Positions 8,332 to 17,284 of a DNA stretch of 64,000 bases are shown in pieces. Position 1 is the first letter of the stretch. Each line of letters starts with the position of its first letter. Source of the DNA: an uncultured Bacteroidales bacterium (GTDB lineage Bacteria; Bacteroidota; Bacteroidia; Bacteroidales; P3); assembly GCA_900316055.1 (NCBI GenBank), contig ONBK01000004.1, forward strand, positions 62,001 to 126,000, given 5' to 3'. A program made the translations under genes and the position numbers. The notes beneath the pieces are model-generated. The model was not told the origin of the DNA, ran no database searches, and was given only the letters and a program-made list of their open reading frames with translations.

Positions 8332-8391
8332 ACCGTACCAACACCGTCCTATCACCGTACCAACTCCTACCATGGACGGTGTTGGTACGGT
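8332..8391 (+). repeat. 18-bp perfect inverted repeat with a competing third copy, upstream of dnaE
   Basis: ACCGTACCAACACCGTCC at 8332-8349 is exactly complementary to 8374-8391. The 24-base loop contains a second ACCGTACCAAC (8353-8363) that could pair with the same right arm, so two mutually exclusive hairpins are possible. It sits about 70 bases upstream of the dnaE promoter box and after the preceding terminator. Confidence 0.85.
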
Positions 8392-8463
8392 ATTAAAAGG
8401 TCGTTGGTAAACCGTTCGTCTGGAAAAGTTATCAACAATGACTTTTTTCTGCAGAAAAAAATG

Positions 8464-8471
8464 TATTTTTG
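8464..8471 (+). promoter_or_regulatory. -7 box TATTTTTG for dnaE
   Basis: TATTTTTG fits TAnnTTTG and lies 23 bases before the dnaE ATG at 8495, which leaves a leader of under 20 bases. Confidence 0.65.
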
Positions 8472-8494
8472 CAGTCTAAATATTTTTTCAGACG

Positions 8495-11400
8495 ATGCCG
8501 CAGTTCACTCACCTACACGTACACTCGCATTATTCGATGCTCGACGGGATGTCGAAGATACCGGATTTAATCAAAAAAGCCAAAAAGGACGGTATGTACT
8601 CGATGGCCCTGACAGATCACGGCAACATGTTCGGCATCAAGGACTTGCTGGACACCGTAGCCAAGGAGAACAAAAACCGTGCCGAGGGTGAACCGGAATT
8701 CAAGCCCATCGTGGGTACCGAGGCTTACTGTGCCCGCCGTACCCTCTACGATAAAGACAAGAACTTCAAGGAATTGAATCCTGAGAACGGGCGCGAACGC
8801 GTGGTAGACCGCAGCGGCTATCACCTCATCCTGCTGGCCAAAAACCTCAAGGGATACCATTCGCTGTGCAAACTGGCATCGATAGCCTACACCGACGGCT
8901 TCTACGATCGTCCCCGTATCGACCATAACGTACTGGAACAGTACAAGGAAGGCCTTATCGTCTGCTCCGCCTGTCTGGGTGGTGAAATACCGCAGCTCAT
9001 TCTGGCTGGCAAACTCGACGAGGCTGAGAAGCAGGTGCTGTGGTTCAAGGAGCGCTTTGGCGATGACTACTACATCGAGCTGATGCGCCACAAAACCGAC
9101 AAGCCCAATGCCAACTACGACACCTACCGCCAACAAATGAAGGTGGAACCCGAGTTGATACGGCTGGCCAAAAAGCACAACATCAAACTGGTGGCCACCA
9201 ATGACGCTCACTTCGTACTTGAGGAGCATGGCGATGCCCACGACCACCTCATCTGTCTGGCCACGCAGAAGGACTATGACGACCCCAACCGCCTGCACTA
9301 CACCAAGCAGGAGTGGCTGAAGAGTCCCGAAGAGATGGCCGAGGTCTTCGCCGACCTACCCGAGGCATTGGAGAACACCATGGAAGTGGCCTCAAAAATT
9401 GAGACCTATAGCATCGACAGCGACCCGCTAATGCCTGTCTTCCCCATCCCCGAGAGTTTCGGCAAAGAGGAGGACTGGCGGGCGAAGTTCACTGATGAGG
9501 ACCTCTTCAACGAATTCACCCGCAACGAGAAAGGCGAGGTGGTGCTGAGCCAGGCGGATGCCGAGAAGAAGGTGAAACGATTAGGAGGTTATGATCGCCT
9601 GCGCCGCATCAAATTCGAGGCCGACTACCTGGAGCACCTGGTGTGGGAAGGCGCGCACAAGCGTTATGGCGAAGAACTAAGCGACGAAGTTCGCGAGCGC
9701 ATCATCTTCGAACTGCACACCATCAAGACGATGGGTTTCCCGGGTTACTTCCTGATTGTGAGTGACTATATCCGCGCCGCCCGCGAGGAATTGGGGGTCA
9801 GTGTAGGCCCTGGTCGTGGCTCTGCGGCAGGTTCCGTAGTGGCCTACTGCCTCTGGATTACCGACCTCGACCCCCTGCGCTATGACCTGCTGTTCGAGCG
9901 TTTCCTCAATCCCGACCGTATCTCACTGCCCGATATCGACGTAGATTTCGACGATGCCGGACGCGGCAAGGTCCTCGACTGGGTGACACACAAATACGGC
10001 AAGGAGCGTGTGGCTCATATCATCACCTACGGCACCATGGCCACTAAAAGCAGTATTGCCGACGTAGGCCGCGTGGAGAAGATACCGCTAAACACCGTCA
10101 ACCAGCTCAAGGGTTACATCCCCGACCGCGGTTTCCCCGACAACATCAAGGACGAAAAAGGCAAAGCCCCGAAGGTGAACCTGAAGAACTGCTACAAATA
10201 CGTCCCCGAGCTGAAGCATATCATGGACGACGGTCCCGACGACCTGCGGCGTATGCTCACCTATGCCGAAGAACTGGAGGACACCAACCGCCAGATAGGC
10301 ATCCATGCTTGCGGCGTCATCATCGGCTCGCAGGACATCACCAATGTGGCGCCGGTGTGTGTCATCAACGACAAGGACTCGGGCGAGGATGTGCTGGTGA
10401 CGCAGTACGACGGTCATGTGGTGGAGAACGTGGGCCTCATCAAGATGGACTTCTTGGGGCTCAAGAACCTCACCATCATCAAGAACTGCATCCGCATGGT
10501 GAAGAAACGCACCGGCGAAGAGATTGATATCGACCATCTGCCGCTGGACGACGAGCTCACCTACAAGCTCTTCTGCGAAGGCAACACCGTGGGCGTGTTC
10601 CAATTCGAGTCGGCAGGCATGCAGAAATACCTGCGTGAACTTCAGCCGCACGTCATCGACGACCTCATTGCCATGAACGCCCTCTATCGCCCGGGGCCCA
10701 TGGACAATATCCCTGAATTCATTGACCGAAAGCAAGGCCGCAAGCCCATCGCCTACGACCTGCCGGTGATGGAGAAATACCTCAAGGACACCTACGGCAT
10801 CACCGTCTACCAGGAGCAGGTCATGCTTTTGAGCCGCCTGCTTGCTGGCTTCACCCGAGGCCAGAGCGACACCCTCCGCAAGGCCATGGGCAAGAAACAG
10901 ATTGACAAGATGAACGAATTGGAGGTGCTCTTCTACGAGGGTGGCGAAAAAAACGGGCATCCCAAAGAGGTGCTGAGCAAAATCTGGGAGGAATGGAAGA
11001 AATTCGCCTCCTACGCCTTCAACAAGTCGCATGCCGCCTGCTACTCGTGGGTGGCCTACCAGACGGCCTACCTCAAGGCACACTACCCGGCGGAATATAT
11101 GGCCGCCGTGATGACGAGTGCTCAGACCGACATCAGTCGTGTGCGCGAGCTTATGGACGACTGCAAGAAGCTGGGTGTCGATGTGGCGGCGCCGAGTGTC
11201 AACGACTCAGAAATGGACTTCTCGGTCGACAAGGACGGCAAGATACGTTTCGGCATGCAAGCCATCAGTGGCATGGGAGAGGCAGCCTCGAGCGTCATCA
11301 TCGCCGAGAGGGAGAAGAACGGCCCCTACCAGGACATCTTCGACTTCCTGAAACGTGTGGACATGCACTCTGTAAACAAGAAGAACATGGAGGTGTTGGT

Positions 11401-12295
11401 GAAGGCCGGTGCCTTCGACGGCGTGGGAACGCTGCACCGCGCGCAGTATTTCTATAAAGAGAACCAGCTGGAGACCACACCCACCTACCTCGATATGTTG
11501 GTGCGCTGGGCCATCCGTCGGCAAGACGGTGCGGCGAGCAACCAAATGAGCATCTTCAGCATGAGCGAGGAACTGGCCGAAGAGGACCATCCTCCCATCC
11601 CCGAGTGCCCTGAATGGACCACCATCGAGCGCTGCCGCGCGGAGAAAGAGGTGGTGAGCACCTACCTGAGCGGTCACCCGCTGGACGACTTCAAGTACGA
11701 GATGAAGATGTTCACCAATGTTGGAGTGACACAGTTAGCAGCGATGGAGCAATTGGCGGGGCGCGAGGTGCATTTCGGCGGTATGGTATCGGGGGTGAAG
11801 GACGGCGTATCGGCGAAAGGTAACCCCTACGGTTCTATGGTCATCGACGACTATTCGGGCAGTTACGAACTACGCCTCTACGACGAAGAGTACACAAATT
11901 TCAAAAACTTCTTCACCGACAACACCTTTGTCTACGTCCGCGCCCTGGTGCGCAGCAATACCTACAAGGACAAGAAGACGGGCGCCGACAAAACTTTTAC
12001 ACGCCTGAGAATCATATCAATGTCGCTACTAGGCAAGGTGCTGGACAAATACACCTCGAAACTGGCGTTCACTGTGCCGCTGGAAGCTATCGACGAGAAT
12101 TTCTGCAAGGCAACGGAAAAATTGGCGCGCAAGCACCGTGGCACGGTGCCGCTGCAGGCCATCGTGATCGACATCCAACGCAACCTGACCCTCACGCTTA
12201 ACACGCCAGAACTGAAAGTGTCGGTGCACGACATCCTGCCCGAGCTGGAGCATCTGCCGGGTGTCAAGAATGTCCAACCCATCCTCAAAAGTTGA
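8495..12295 (+). CDS. dnaE: DNA polymerase III alpha subunit
   Basis: The 1,266-residue protein is the catalytic subunit of the replicative DNA polymerase. It opens with the PHP domain (HLHVHSHYSMLDG and later ALTDHGNMFG). The polymerase core holds GPGRGSAAGSVVAYCLWITDLDP and the catalytic aspartates in LPDIDVDFDDAGRG (near residue 480). A helix-hairpin-helix region and an OB-fold (HFGGMVSGVKDGVSAKGNPYG) precede the C-terminal tail. It matches the DnaE1 type of Bacteroidota. The GSCFA gene starts four bases after the stop. Confidence 0.97.
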   Translation: MPQFTHLHVHSHYSMLDGMSKIPDLIKKAKKDGMYSMALTDHGNMFGIKDLLDTVAKENKNRAEGEPEFKPIVGTEAYCARRTLYDKDKNFKELNPENGRERVVDRSGYHLILLAKNLKGYHSLCKLASIAYTDGFYDRPRIDHNVLEQYKEGLIVCSACLGGEIPQLILAGKLDEAEKQVLWFKERFGDDYYIELMRHKTDKPNANYDTYRQQMKVEPELIRLAKKHNIKLVATNDAHFVLEEHGDAHDHLICLATQKDYDDPNRLHYTKQEWLKSPEEMAEVFADLPEALENTMEVASKIETYSIDSDPLMPVFPIPESFGKEEDWRAKFTDEDLFNEFTRNEKGEVVLSQADAEKKVKRLGGYDRLRRIKFEADYLEHLVWEGAHKRYGEELSDEVRERIIFELHTIKTMGFPGYFLIVSDYIRAAREELGVSVGPGRGSAAGSVVAYCLWITDLDPLRYDLLFERFLNPDRISLPDIDVDFDDAGRGKVLDWVTHKYGKERVAHIITYGTMATKSSIADVGRVEKIPLNTVNQLKGYIPDRGFPDNIKDEKGKAPKVNLKNCYKYVPELKHIMDDGPDDLRRMLTYAEELEDTNRQIGIHACGVIIGSQDITNVAPVCVINDKDSGEDVLVTQYDGHVVENVGLIKMDFLGLKNLTIIKNCIRMVKKRTGEEIDIDHLPLDDELTYKLFCEGNTVGVFQFESAGMQKYLRELQPHVIDDLIAMNALYRPGPMDNIPEFIDRKQGRKPIAYDLPVMEKYLKDTYGITVYQEQVMLLSRLLAGFTRGQSDTLRKAMGKKQIDKMNELEVLFYEGGEKNGHPKEVLSKIWEEWKKFASYAFNKSHAACYSWVAYQTAYLKAHYPAEYMAAVMTSAQTDISRVRELMDDCKKLGVDVAAPSVNDSEMDFSVDKDGKIRFGMQAISGMGEAASSVIIAEREKNGPYQDIFDFLKRVDMHSVNKKNMEVLVKAGAFDGVGTLHRAQYFYKENQLETTPTYLDMLVRWAIRRQDGAASNQMSIFSMSEELAEEDHPPIPECPEWTTIERCRAEKEVVSTYLSGHPLDDFKYEMKMFTNVGVTQLAAMEQLAGREVHFGGMVSGVKDGVSAKGNPYGSMVIDDYSGSYELRLYDEEYTNFKNFFTDNTFVYVRALVRSNTYKDKKTGADKTFTRLRIISMSLLGKVLDKYTSKLAFTVPLEAIDENFCKATEKLARKHRGTVPLQAIVIDIQRNLTLTLNTPELKVSVHDILPELEHLPGVKNVQPILKS

Positions 12296-12298
12296 TTT

Positions 12299-13240
12299 AT
12301 GCAGGAAATAGAGTTTTTTACCAGGGTTGGGATACCACCTGTACCGTTCGAGATTGACTTTGCCACGGGCATCGTCAGTCTGGGGTCCTGTTTCTCGGAC
12401 GAGATAGGACAGCGGCTGAGCAATGGAGGCTTCCATATAGAGCAGAACCCCTTCGGCACACTCTATAATCCTGCCTCTATTGCGTCGGCACTGCGAAGAA
12501 TGATGTACGAACACGAGATAAAGGAAGAGGATTTGGTGGAGCACGAAGGCCTGTGGCATTCATGGCACCATCACGGAAGTTTCTCCCGTCCCACGAAAGA
12601 GGAATGCCTCGAAGCCTGCAACAGTCGCCTCCACCAAGCGCATCAAGCGCTGAAAGAGGCGCATCTGCTGATGGTGACCTTCGGTTCGGCGTGGGTATAC
12701 GGTCTCGCCGCCAGCGGCGGCGAGACCGTGGCCAATTGTCACAAGCTCCCACAGGAGAACTTCGTGCGCCGCATGCTGACTGTCGACGATATCGTGACGT
12801 TATGGCGACCGCTGCTGGAGGAACTCCATGCCTGCTATCCTTCGCTGCATGTGCTGTTCACCGTGTCGCCCATCCGCCATGTGGGCGACGGGATGCACGG
12901 CAACCAACTCAGCAAGAGTACTCTGCTACTGGCCATCGACCAATTGGTGGACAAGAATCTCCCTCCTGTAAAACGAAAGAAAAAAGGAGTGAAGGTGGAA
13001 GAAGCCGAACGACCGGTGACCGTCTATTTCCCCTCTTACGAGATAGTCCTCGACGAACTGCGCGACTACCGATTCTACGACCCCGATATGGTACATCCCT
13101 CCAATCTTGCCGTCGATGTTGTCTGGGACCGCTTCCAACGTACCACAATGACTCCCGCCGTCCGCGACCAAGCCCACTTCAACGCCAAACAGAAGAAACG
13201 CGAACAGCATATCACAATAAATAAGTGGAGTGTGCGTTAA
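12299..13240 (+). CDS. GSCFA family protein
   Basis: The 313-residue protein carries the GSCFA-family signature near residue 32 as LGSCFSDEIGQRL, with Ser in place of the usual Ala. It also has the family motifs NPFGTLYNP, FGSAWVY and TVSPIRHVGDGMHGNQLSKSTLL. The family is SGNH-hydrolase-like, with no proven substrate. The gene lies directly after dnaE and ends 19 bases before ddl. A Lys-rich loop (KRKKKGVKVEE) lies between conserved blocks and is probably a variable insert. Confidence 0.85.
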   Translation: MQEIEFFTRVGIPPVPFEIDFATGIVSLGSCFSDEIGQRLSNGGFHIEQNPFGTLYNPASIASALRRMMYEHEIKEEDLVEHEGLWHSWHHHGSFSRPTKEECLEACNSRLHQAHQALKEAHLLMVTFGSAWVYGLAASGGETVANCHKLPQENFVRRMLTVDDIVTLWRPLLEELHACYPSLHVLFTVSPIRHVGDGMHGNQLSKSTLLLAIDQLVDKNLPPVKRKKKGVKVEEAERPVTVYFPSYEIVLDELRDYRFYDPDMVHPSNLAVDVVWDRFQRTTMTPAVRDQAHFNAKQKKREQHITINKWSVR

Positions 13241-13259
13241 TCATAAAAACGATGACATT

Positions 13260-14255
13260 ATGGATAAGAAAAACATAGCACTTGTCATGGGAGGTTTCAG
13301 CGGCGAGCACGATATCAGCATTGCCAGCGGGAACCAGGTGTATGGTCAACTGGACCATCACAAATATAATGTATACAAGATTGTAGTTGAACGCGAGGGT
13401 TGGTATTGGGTCGACGGTGAAGAGCACCATCCTGTTGACCGCGGCAACTTCACCATTCAAGCAATCACGCAATCAGGCAATCAAACAATCCACTTCGATT
13501 TGGCCTTTATTATCATACATGGTAACCCGGGTGAAAACGGGGTGATGCAGGGCTATTTCGACATGCTGGGCATCAAGTACACCACCTGCGGATTCTACAC
13601 CTCCAGCCTCACTTTCCATAAAGGGTTCTGTAACCCAGTGGTGAAAAGCTTTGGTATTGTCAAGGTAGCCAATTCTATCCTGCTCAATGAGGAGCCTAAA
13701 AACACGTCGTTCTTCAACTTGACGCTGCCAGTCTTTGTAAAGCCCGCCGCCGGTGGCAGCAGCGTAGCCACCACCAAGGTAAAGACTATCGAGCAACTCC
13801 TGCCAGCCATCCGCGAGGCTTTCACTGAAGACCATGCTGTGCTGGTGGAGGAGTGCATTGTGGGCCGCGAATTCGACTGTGGCGTATTCCGTAAGGCCGA
13901 CGGAGAGAAGTTGGTATTCCCCATCACCGAGATTATCCCCAAGGGAGGCCACGAATTCTTCGACTACGAGGCCAAGTACCAGGGATTTAGTAACGAAGTG
14001 ACTCCCGCCGAGGTCGACGAGCGTATCTCGAAGCATATCCAAGAAGTGTCGTCAAAACTCTACGACTTTCTGGGCTGCAAGGGCATTGTACGCTTCGACT
14101 TCATCCACGATATGAAAGCCGATGAACTCTACTTCTTAGAGGTGAACACCATTCCCGGCCAGAGCGCCGAGAGTATCGTCCCGAAACAAGCCAAAGCCAT
14201 GGGCATCAGTCCCGCAGAACTCTATGAAATGAGCATCCAAGCCGCTTTTGCATAA
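13260..14255 (+). CDS. ddl: D-alanine--D-alanine ligase
   Basis: The 331-residue ATP-grasp ligase joins two D-alanines for the peptidoglycan stem peptide. The N-terminal signature MGGFSGEHDISIASG, the ATP-grasp core PVFVKPAAGGSSVATTKV, and the metal-binding FLEVNTIPGQSAESIVPKQA near the C-terminus are all present. The start at 13260 fits the family N-terminus MDKKNIALVMGG. An in-frame tract of CAATCA-type repeats at 13462-13490 encodes a variable loop (QAITQSGNQTI). A terminator follows. Confidence 0.95.
   Translation: MDKKNIALVMGGFSGEHDISIASGNQVYGQLDHHKYNVYKIVVEREGWYWVDGEEHHPVDRGNFTIQAITQSGNQTIHFDLAFIIIHGNPGENGVMQGYFDMLGIKYTTCGFYTSSLTFHKGFCNPVVKSFGIVKVANSILLNEEPKNTSFFNLTLPVFVKPAAGGSSVATTKVKTIEQLLPAIREAFTEDHAVLVEECIVGREFDCGVFRKADGEKLVFPITEIIPKGGHEFFDYEAKYQGFSNEVTPAEVDERISKHIQEVSSKLYDFLGCKGIVRFDFIHDMKADELYFLEVNTIPGQSAESIVPKQAKAMGISPAELYEMSIQAAFA
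13462..13490 (+). repeat. CAATCARGCA tandem repeat inside ddl
   Basis: Four degenerate copies of a 7-8 base unit (CAATCACG, CAATCAGG, CAATCAAA, CAATC) lie in frame. The same unit family recurs at 19337-19369 and 62851-62889. Confidence 0.75.
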
Positions 14256-14272
14256 AGTATCAACTACCAACT

Positions 14273-14304
14273 AAAAAAGGAACTCCGCATGGAGTTCCTT
14301 TTTT
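14273..14304 (+). terminator. intrinsic terminator after ddl
   Basis: AAAAAAGGAACTCC pairs with GGAGTTCC plus a T run around a GCAT loop. On the minus strand the same hairpin can end the tRNA-Cys transcript. Confidence 0.85.
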
Positions 14305-14306
14305 TG

Positions 14307-14377
14307 AGGTCGCTTCCGGATTTGAACCGGAGTAGCAGGTTTTGCAGACCTGTGCCTAGCCCCTCGGCCAAACGACC
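14307..14377 (-). tRNA. tRNA-Cys (GCA)
   Basis: On the minus strand the 71-base sequence folds as a cloverleaf. The acceptor stem GGTCGTT pairs with AGCGACC (one G-T pair), and a U discriminator follows, typical of tRNA-Cys. The anticodon loop CTGCAAA lies on a CAGGT/ACCTG stem. The T-arm GTTCAAATC is standard. CCA is not encoded. A TATTTTTG box on the minus strand at 14410-14417 is the likely promoter. Confidence 0.95.
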
Positions 14378-14409
14378 TTTTTTCTGATTTCTTTCTCAAA
14401 ATCGAGATG

Positions 14410-14417
14410 CAAAAATA
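14410..14417 (-). promoter_or_regulatory. -7 box TATTTTTG for tRNA-Cys
   Basis: Plus-strand CAAAAATA reads TATTTTTG on the minus strand, about 33 bases upstream of the mature tRNA 5' end. Confidence 0.6.
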
Positions 14418-14490
14418 CACACTTTTTCCGAACTGGCAAAATATTTTTGAAATATTTTCTTTAATTCAGTGATTTTTAGATTTTTTTTTG

Positions 14491-14498
14491 TATATTTG
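14491..14498 (+). promoter_or_regulatory. -7 box TATATTTG directly upstream of the histidine kinase start
   Basis: TATATTTG ends only four bases before the GTG at 14503, so the transcript would begin at or almost at the start codon. The preceding T-rich stretch fits a Bacteroidota upstream region. Confidence 0.6.
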
Positions 14499-14502
14499 CA
14501 CC

Positions 14503-16443
14503 GTGAAACGCAGTGTAAAATATACCCTACTCATCGCAGTTTTACTGCTTTTTGGCTGTAGGCAAGAGACACAGGTTGACCCGTTGAAACGGTCGAAGGT
14601 GGATGGACTGAACAAGGAGGCCTTCATCAACCGCTACAAGGATCCCGATGTATGTCTGGAGCGAGCAGAAATGGCGTTGGCTTTTGTTCAGGACTCGCTA
14701 CCCGAATATGTCGACGGTGAGTTGCGTGCTCTGAACAATATAGCCTTTGCCTACTATCAGGTGACCAACTACGAAAAGGCCACTGAAATTCTAGACCAAC
14801 TGGAAAAGAAGGCAAAAAGCGGAAAGGGAAAGGCGAATAACGACGAGGTGGAAACCATCATTGCGCGACTACTCAAAGCACGTCTACTGCAACGCAGTTG
14901 TCATATCGCCGACTCCTACGAGTTGCTTTACGAAGTGGGGAAATCCGATATCGTGAAGAACAATAGCGGCAACCTACTTTACAACTATGCACAGACGGAA
15001 TATTACATCACCCTGCTGACCCTCAACTTCCACTACCGTAACGGCAAGGAGGCCGACGTGATGTCGATTATCGACGACATTGAGCGGCGGCGCAAAGACT
15101 TGAAAGTGGATTATGCGCAAGATATGGCACTAAACTATGCTATCGCCTACGGTCTGCAGTCGGCTGGCGAAAGCAAACGTGCACTCGAATATTGCGAAAA
15201 CAATTATGATATCCTCTTCAATGAGCGCAATGATGCTTTTTGTCTCTACCACTATGCCAACACCTTGCAGATGACCGCTTCTGCACTAAAGAGCATTCCC
15301 GGCACCGTACCAGCCGACAGTATTTTGGCACTCTACGACAGAGCCCGTGAAGCATTCTTCGAATATGGCGACCCCTATCAGATGCTTGGCGGCGTCACCT
15401 CGACGGCACGGTATGCGCTGCTTATCGGGGACACACTCTTTGCGCACGAGGTTCTTGACGAGTGGCGTTCCATGCGCGGTACCTGGAAACCCTTCTCAGC
15501 CCCCAAGATGGAACTGGGTTATTTCGATGTTATTATTCGCAGTTGTCTGGCCGAGACTGCCGACGAAAACCGTCGATGGTACGAGCACCGCTGCGAGTTG
15601 GAAGAGTATGTGGCACAGAACGAAAAGGAGGATTTCGTCTTGCAGAACTCCCTTTCGACAGCCAACCGACGCAGCAGCCTGTTGTCGAAGTTTTCTCTCG
15701 TGCTGGGTGTCATGCTGGTGGTACTGGTGGTATTGGTGGTGTTGCTGTGGCGTGTCACCTTGCGTCTACGACGAGAGAAACGCCAGTTGCAGGAGGCCAA
15801 GCGGCGCGACGTGGAACGTATCGCCAATGTGGAGACCTGCCTCAGTGTGATGCGTCACGATGTGAGTCCTTTCATAGGATACTTGCGCAATCCTGACCTC
15901 CCGACCGAATTGCGCTCTGAAGTACTGGAACAGTTGCTTCGCACTTTCGACAATATCAAGAACTGGACCTCGCTGTCGATTCCCAGCGGGCTGGTCTTCA
16001 CGCCTTCGGTATTTCCTTTGCAGGAAGTGCTGGAGGAGGTAAAGCAGCAGGTCATCACACCATCGAAAGGTGTGTCGCTCGAATTCAAGGAAACCGATGC
16101 CAGAGTGTGGGGTGATCGACTACTGGTGACCATCCTGCTCCGCAACCTTGTGAACAACGCCCTGCAGCATACCAGGAAAGGATTTGTCATCATCGCCGCC
16201 AAACAGGAGTCCGATATGATAGAGATTATCATTACAGACTCTGGCTGTGGCATGAGCCAAGAGCAAAAAGAGAACCTCTTCCGTGCCGACCGTCCTGACG
16301 GCGACCACGGGTTTGGACTTATCCTCTGCCGTTATATCGTCAAGAAACATGACGACAACACCCGTCGCGGCTGCAAACTGTGGGCTGAAAGCGAAGAGGG
16401 CAAAGGCACCGCGATGCATGTGCTATTAAGTAGTAATGGATAA
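14503..16443 (+). CDS. TPR-containing sensor histidine kinase
   Basis: The 646-residue protein begins at GTG 14503, reading MKRSVKYTLLIAVLLLFGCRQ. This is a signal peptide with a possible lipobox (Phe at -2 is unusual). Residues about 30-380 are helical TPR-like repeats facing the periplasm. A transmembrane helix (LVLGVMLVVLVVLVVLLW) precedes a coiled coil and the kinase core. The likely phospho-accepting His is in SVMRHDVSPFIGYL (about residue 452), and the ATPase domain shows NLVNNALQHT, DSGCGMS and GFGLILCRYI. The response regulator gene follows after 11 bases. The signal sensed is unknown. Confidence 0.85.
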   Translation: MKRSVKYTLLIAVLLLFGCRQETQVDPLKRSKVDGLNKEAFINRYKDPDVCLERAEMALAFVQDSLPEYVDGELRALNNIAFAYYQVTNYEKATEILDQLEKKAKSGKGKANNDEVETIIARLLKARLLQRSCHIADSYELLYEVGKSDIVKNNSGNLLYNYAQTEYYITLLTLNFHYRNGKEADVMSIIDDIERRRKDLKVDYAQDMALNYAIAYGLQSAGESKRALEYCENNYDILFNERNDAFCLYHYANTLQMTASALKSIPGTVPADSILALYDRAREAFFEYGDPYQMLGGVTSTARYALLIGDTLFAHEVLDEWRSMRGTWKPFSAPKMELGYFDVIIRSCLAETADENRRWYEHRCELEEYVAQNEKEDFVLQNSLSTANRRSSLLSKFSLVLGVMLVVLVVLVVLLWRVTLRLRREKRQLQEAKRRDVERIANVETCLSVMRHDVSPFIGYLRNPDLPTELRSEVLEQLLRTFDNIKNWTSLSIPSGLVFTPSVFPLQEVLEEVKQQVITPSKGVSLEFKETDARVWGDRLLVTILLRNLVNNALQHTRKGFVIIAAKQESDMIEIIITDSGCGMSQEQKENLFRADRPDGDHGFGLILCRYIVKKHDDNTRRGCKLWAESEEGKGTAMHVLLSSNG

Positions 16444-16454
16444 AAGTAAGCAGA

Positions 16455-17255
16455 ATGGACAATATCAGAGTCATGATGGTCGATGACGAACCCTTGATCC
16501 GAAAGGCCGTCAAATACGAAATGAACGAACGCGGTGTCGAAGTGGAAAGACATGCCGAAGGTGACCTGTCAACGGAGAAGCGGCGCATCGAGATGGTGGA
16601 CACCTTCGCATCGGGTCCCAGTCTGATGGCCGTACTGGAGACTGCCGAGACACCCGACTATGTGCTGGTGGACATGGAGTTTCAGGGAGAGCCCACGGGC
16701 GGACTCCTCATCACGCGCCGCTTGCACGAACGCTATCCAGATATCAAAATCATTATCTTTTCGGGCAGATTTGACAATCCCCTCTCCTCTGAAAACAACC
16801 GTACTCGCCGCATCAACGAGATAGGCTCTGTGGTAATGGAGGCCTTGCGCCTCGGAGCCAGCGCTTTCGTCAGCAAGAATGCTGCCGGTGGCTTCTCCAT
16901 CGAAAACATCATTCGTGCCATCGCTTGTCTGGAACGTGGCGAGCAATTCTATTTCAACTACCCGGTGATGCTGACTTTGAAAGAGGCTGCTGAACACTAC
17001 TTTGCCTTGGTGGGAACACAGGCGGGCATAGAGGTGAGCGACACCGAGCGGGACCTACTGCTATTGGAAGCCGCAGGCTGCACTGCCAGCGAGATTTCGT
17101 CAAAACTTGGCGAGAGCGACAAAGCCATCCAAGAGCGCCAGAAAGACCTCTCGCGTCGGTTGGACATCGTCAACAAAAGCGCTGCCCGCGTAGCCAAAGC
17201 CCTCTCGTTGGGTCTGATTGCCCCCACCGACATCCACTTTCTACCCCGAAGTTAA
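16455..17255 (+). CDS. response regulator with degenerate C-terminal helical domain
   Basis: The 266-residue protein has an N-terminal receiver domain with the acidic pair in VMMVDDEP, the phospho-acceptor Asp73 in YVLVDMEF, the Ser of IIIFSGR and the Lys of FVSKNAAGG. A loop (residues 98-115) is longer than in typical receivers. The C-terminal part (VSDTERDLLLLEAAGCTASEIS onwards) resembles a LuxR-type HTH but is divergent, so DNA binding is inferred. It is the partner of the upstream TPR kinase. Confidence 0.82.
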   Translation: MDNIRVMMVDDEPLIRKAVKYEMNERGVEVERHAEGDLSTEKRRIEMVDTFASGPSLMAVLETAETPDYVLVDMEFQGEPTGGLLITRRLHERYPDIKIIIFSGRFDNPLSSENNRTRRINEIGSVVMEALRLGASAFVSKNAAGGFSIENIIRAIACLERGEQFYFNYPVMLTLKEAAEHYFALVGTQAGIEVSDTERDLLLLEAAGCTASEISSKLGESDKAIQERQKDLSRRLDIVNKSAARVAKALSLGLIAPTDIHFLPRS

Positions 17256-17284
17256 GATACAATACAAACAAAACAATACGAATC

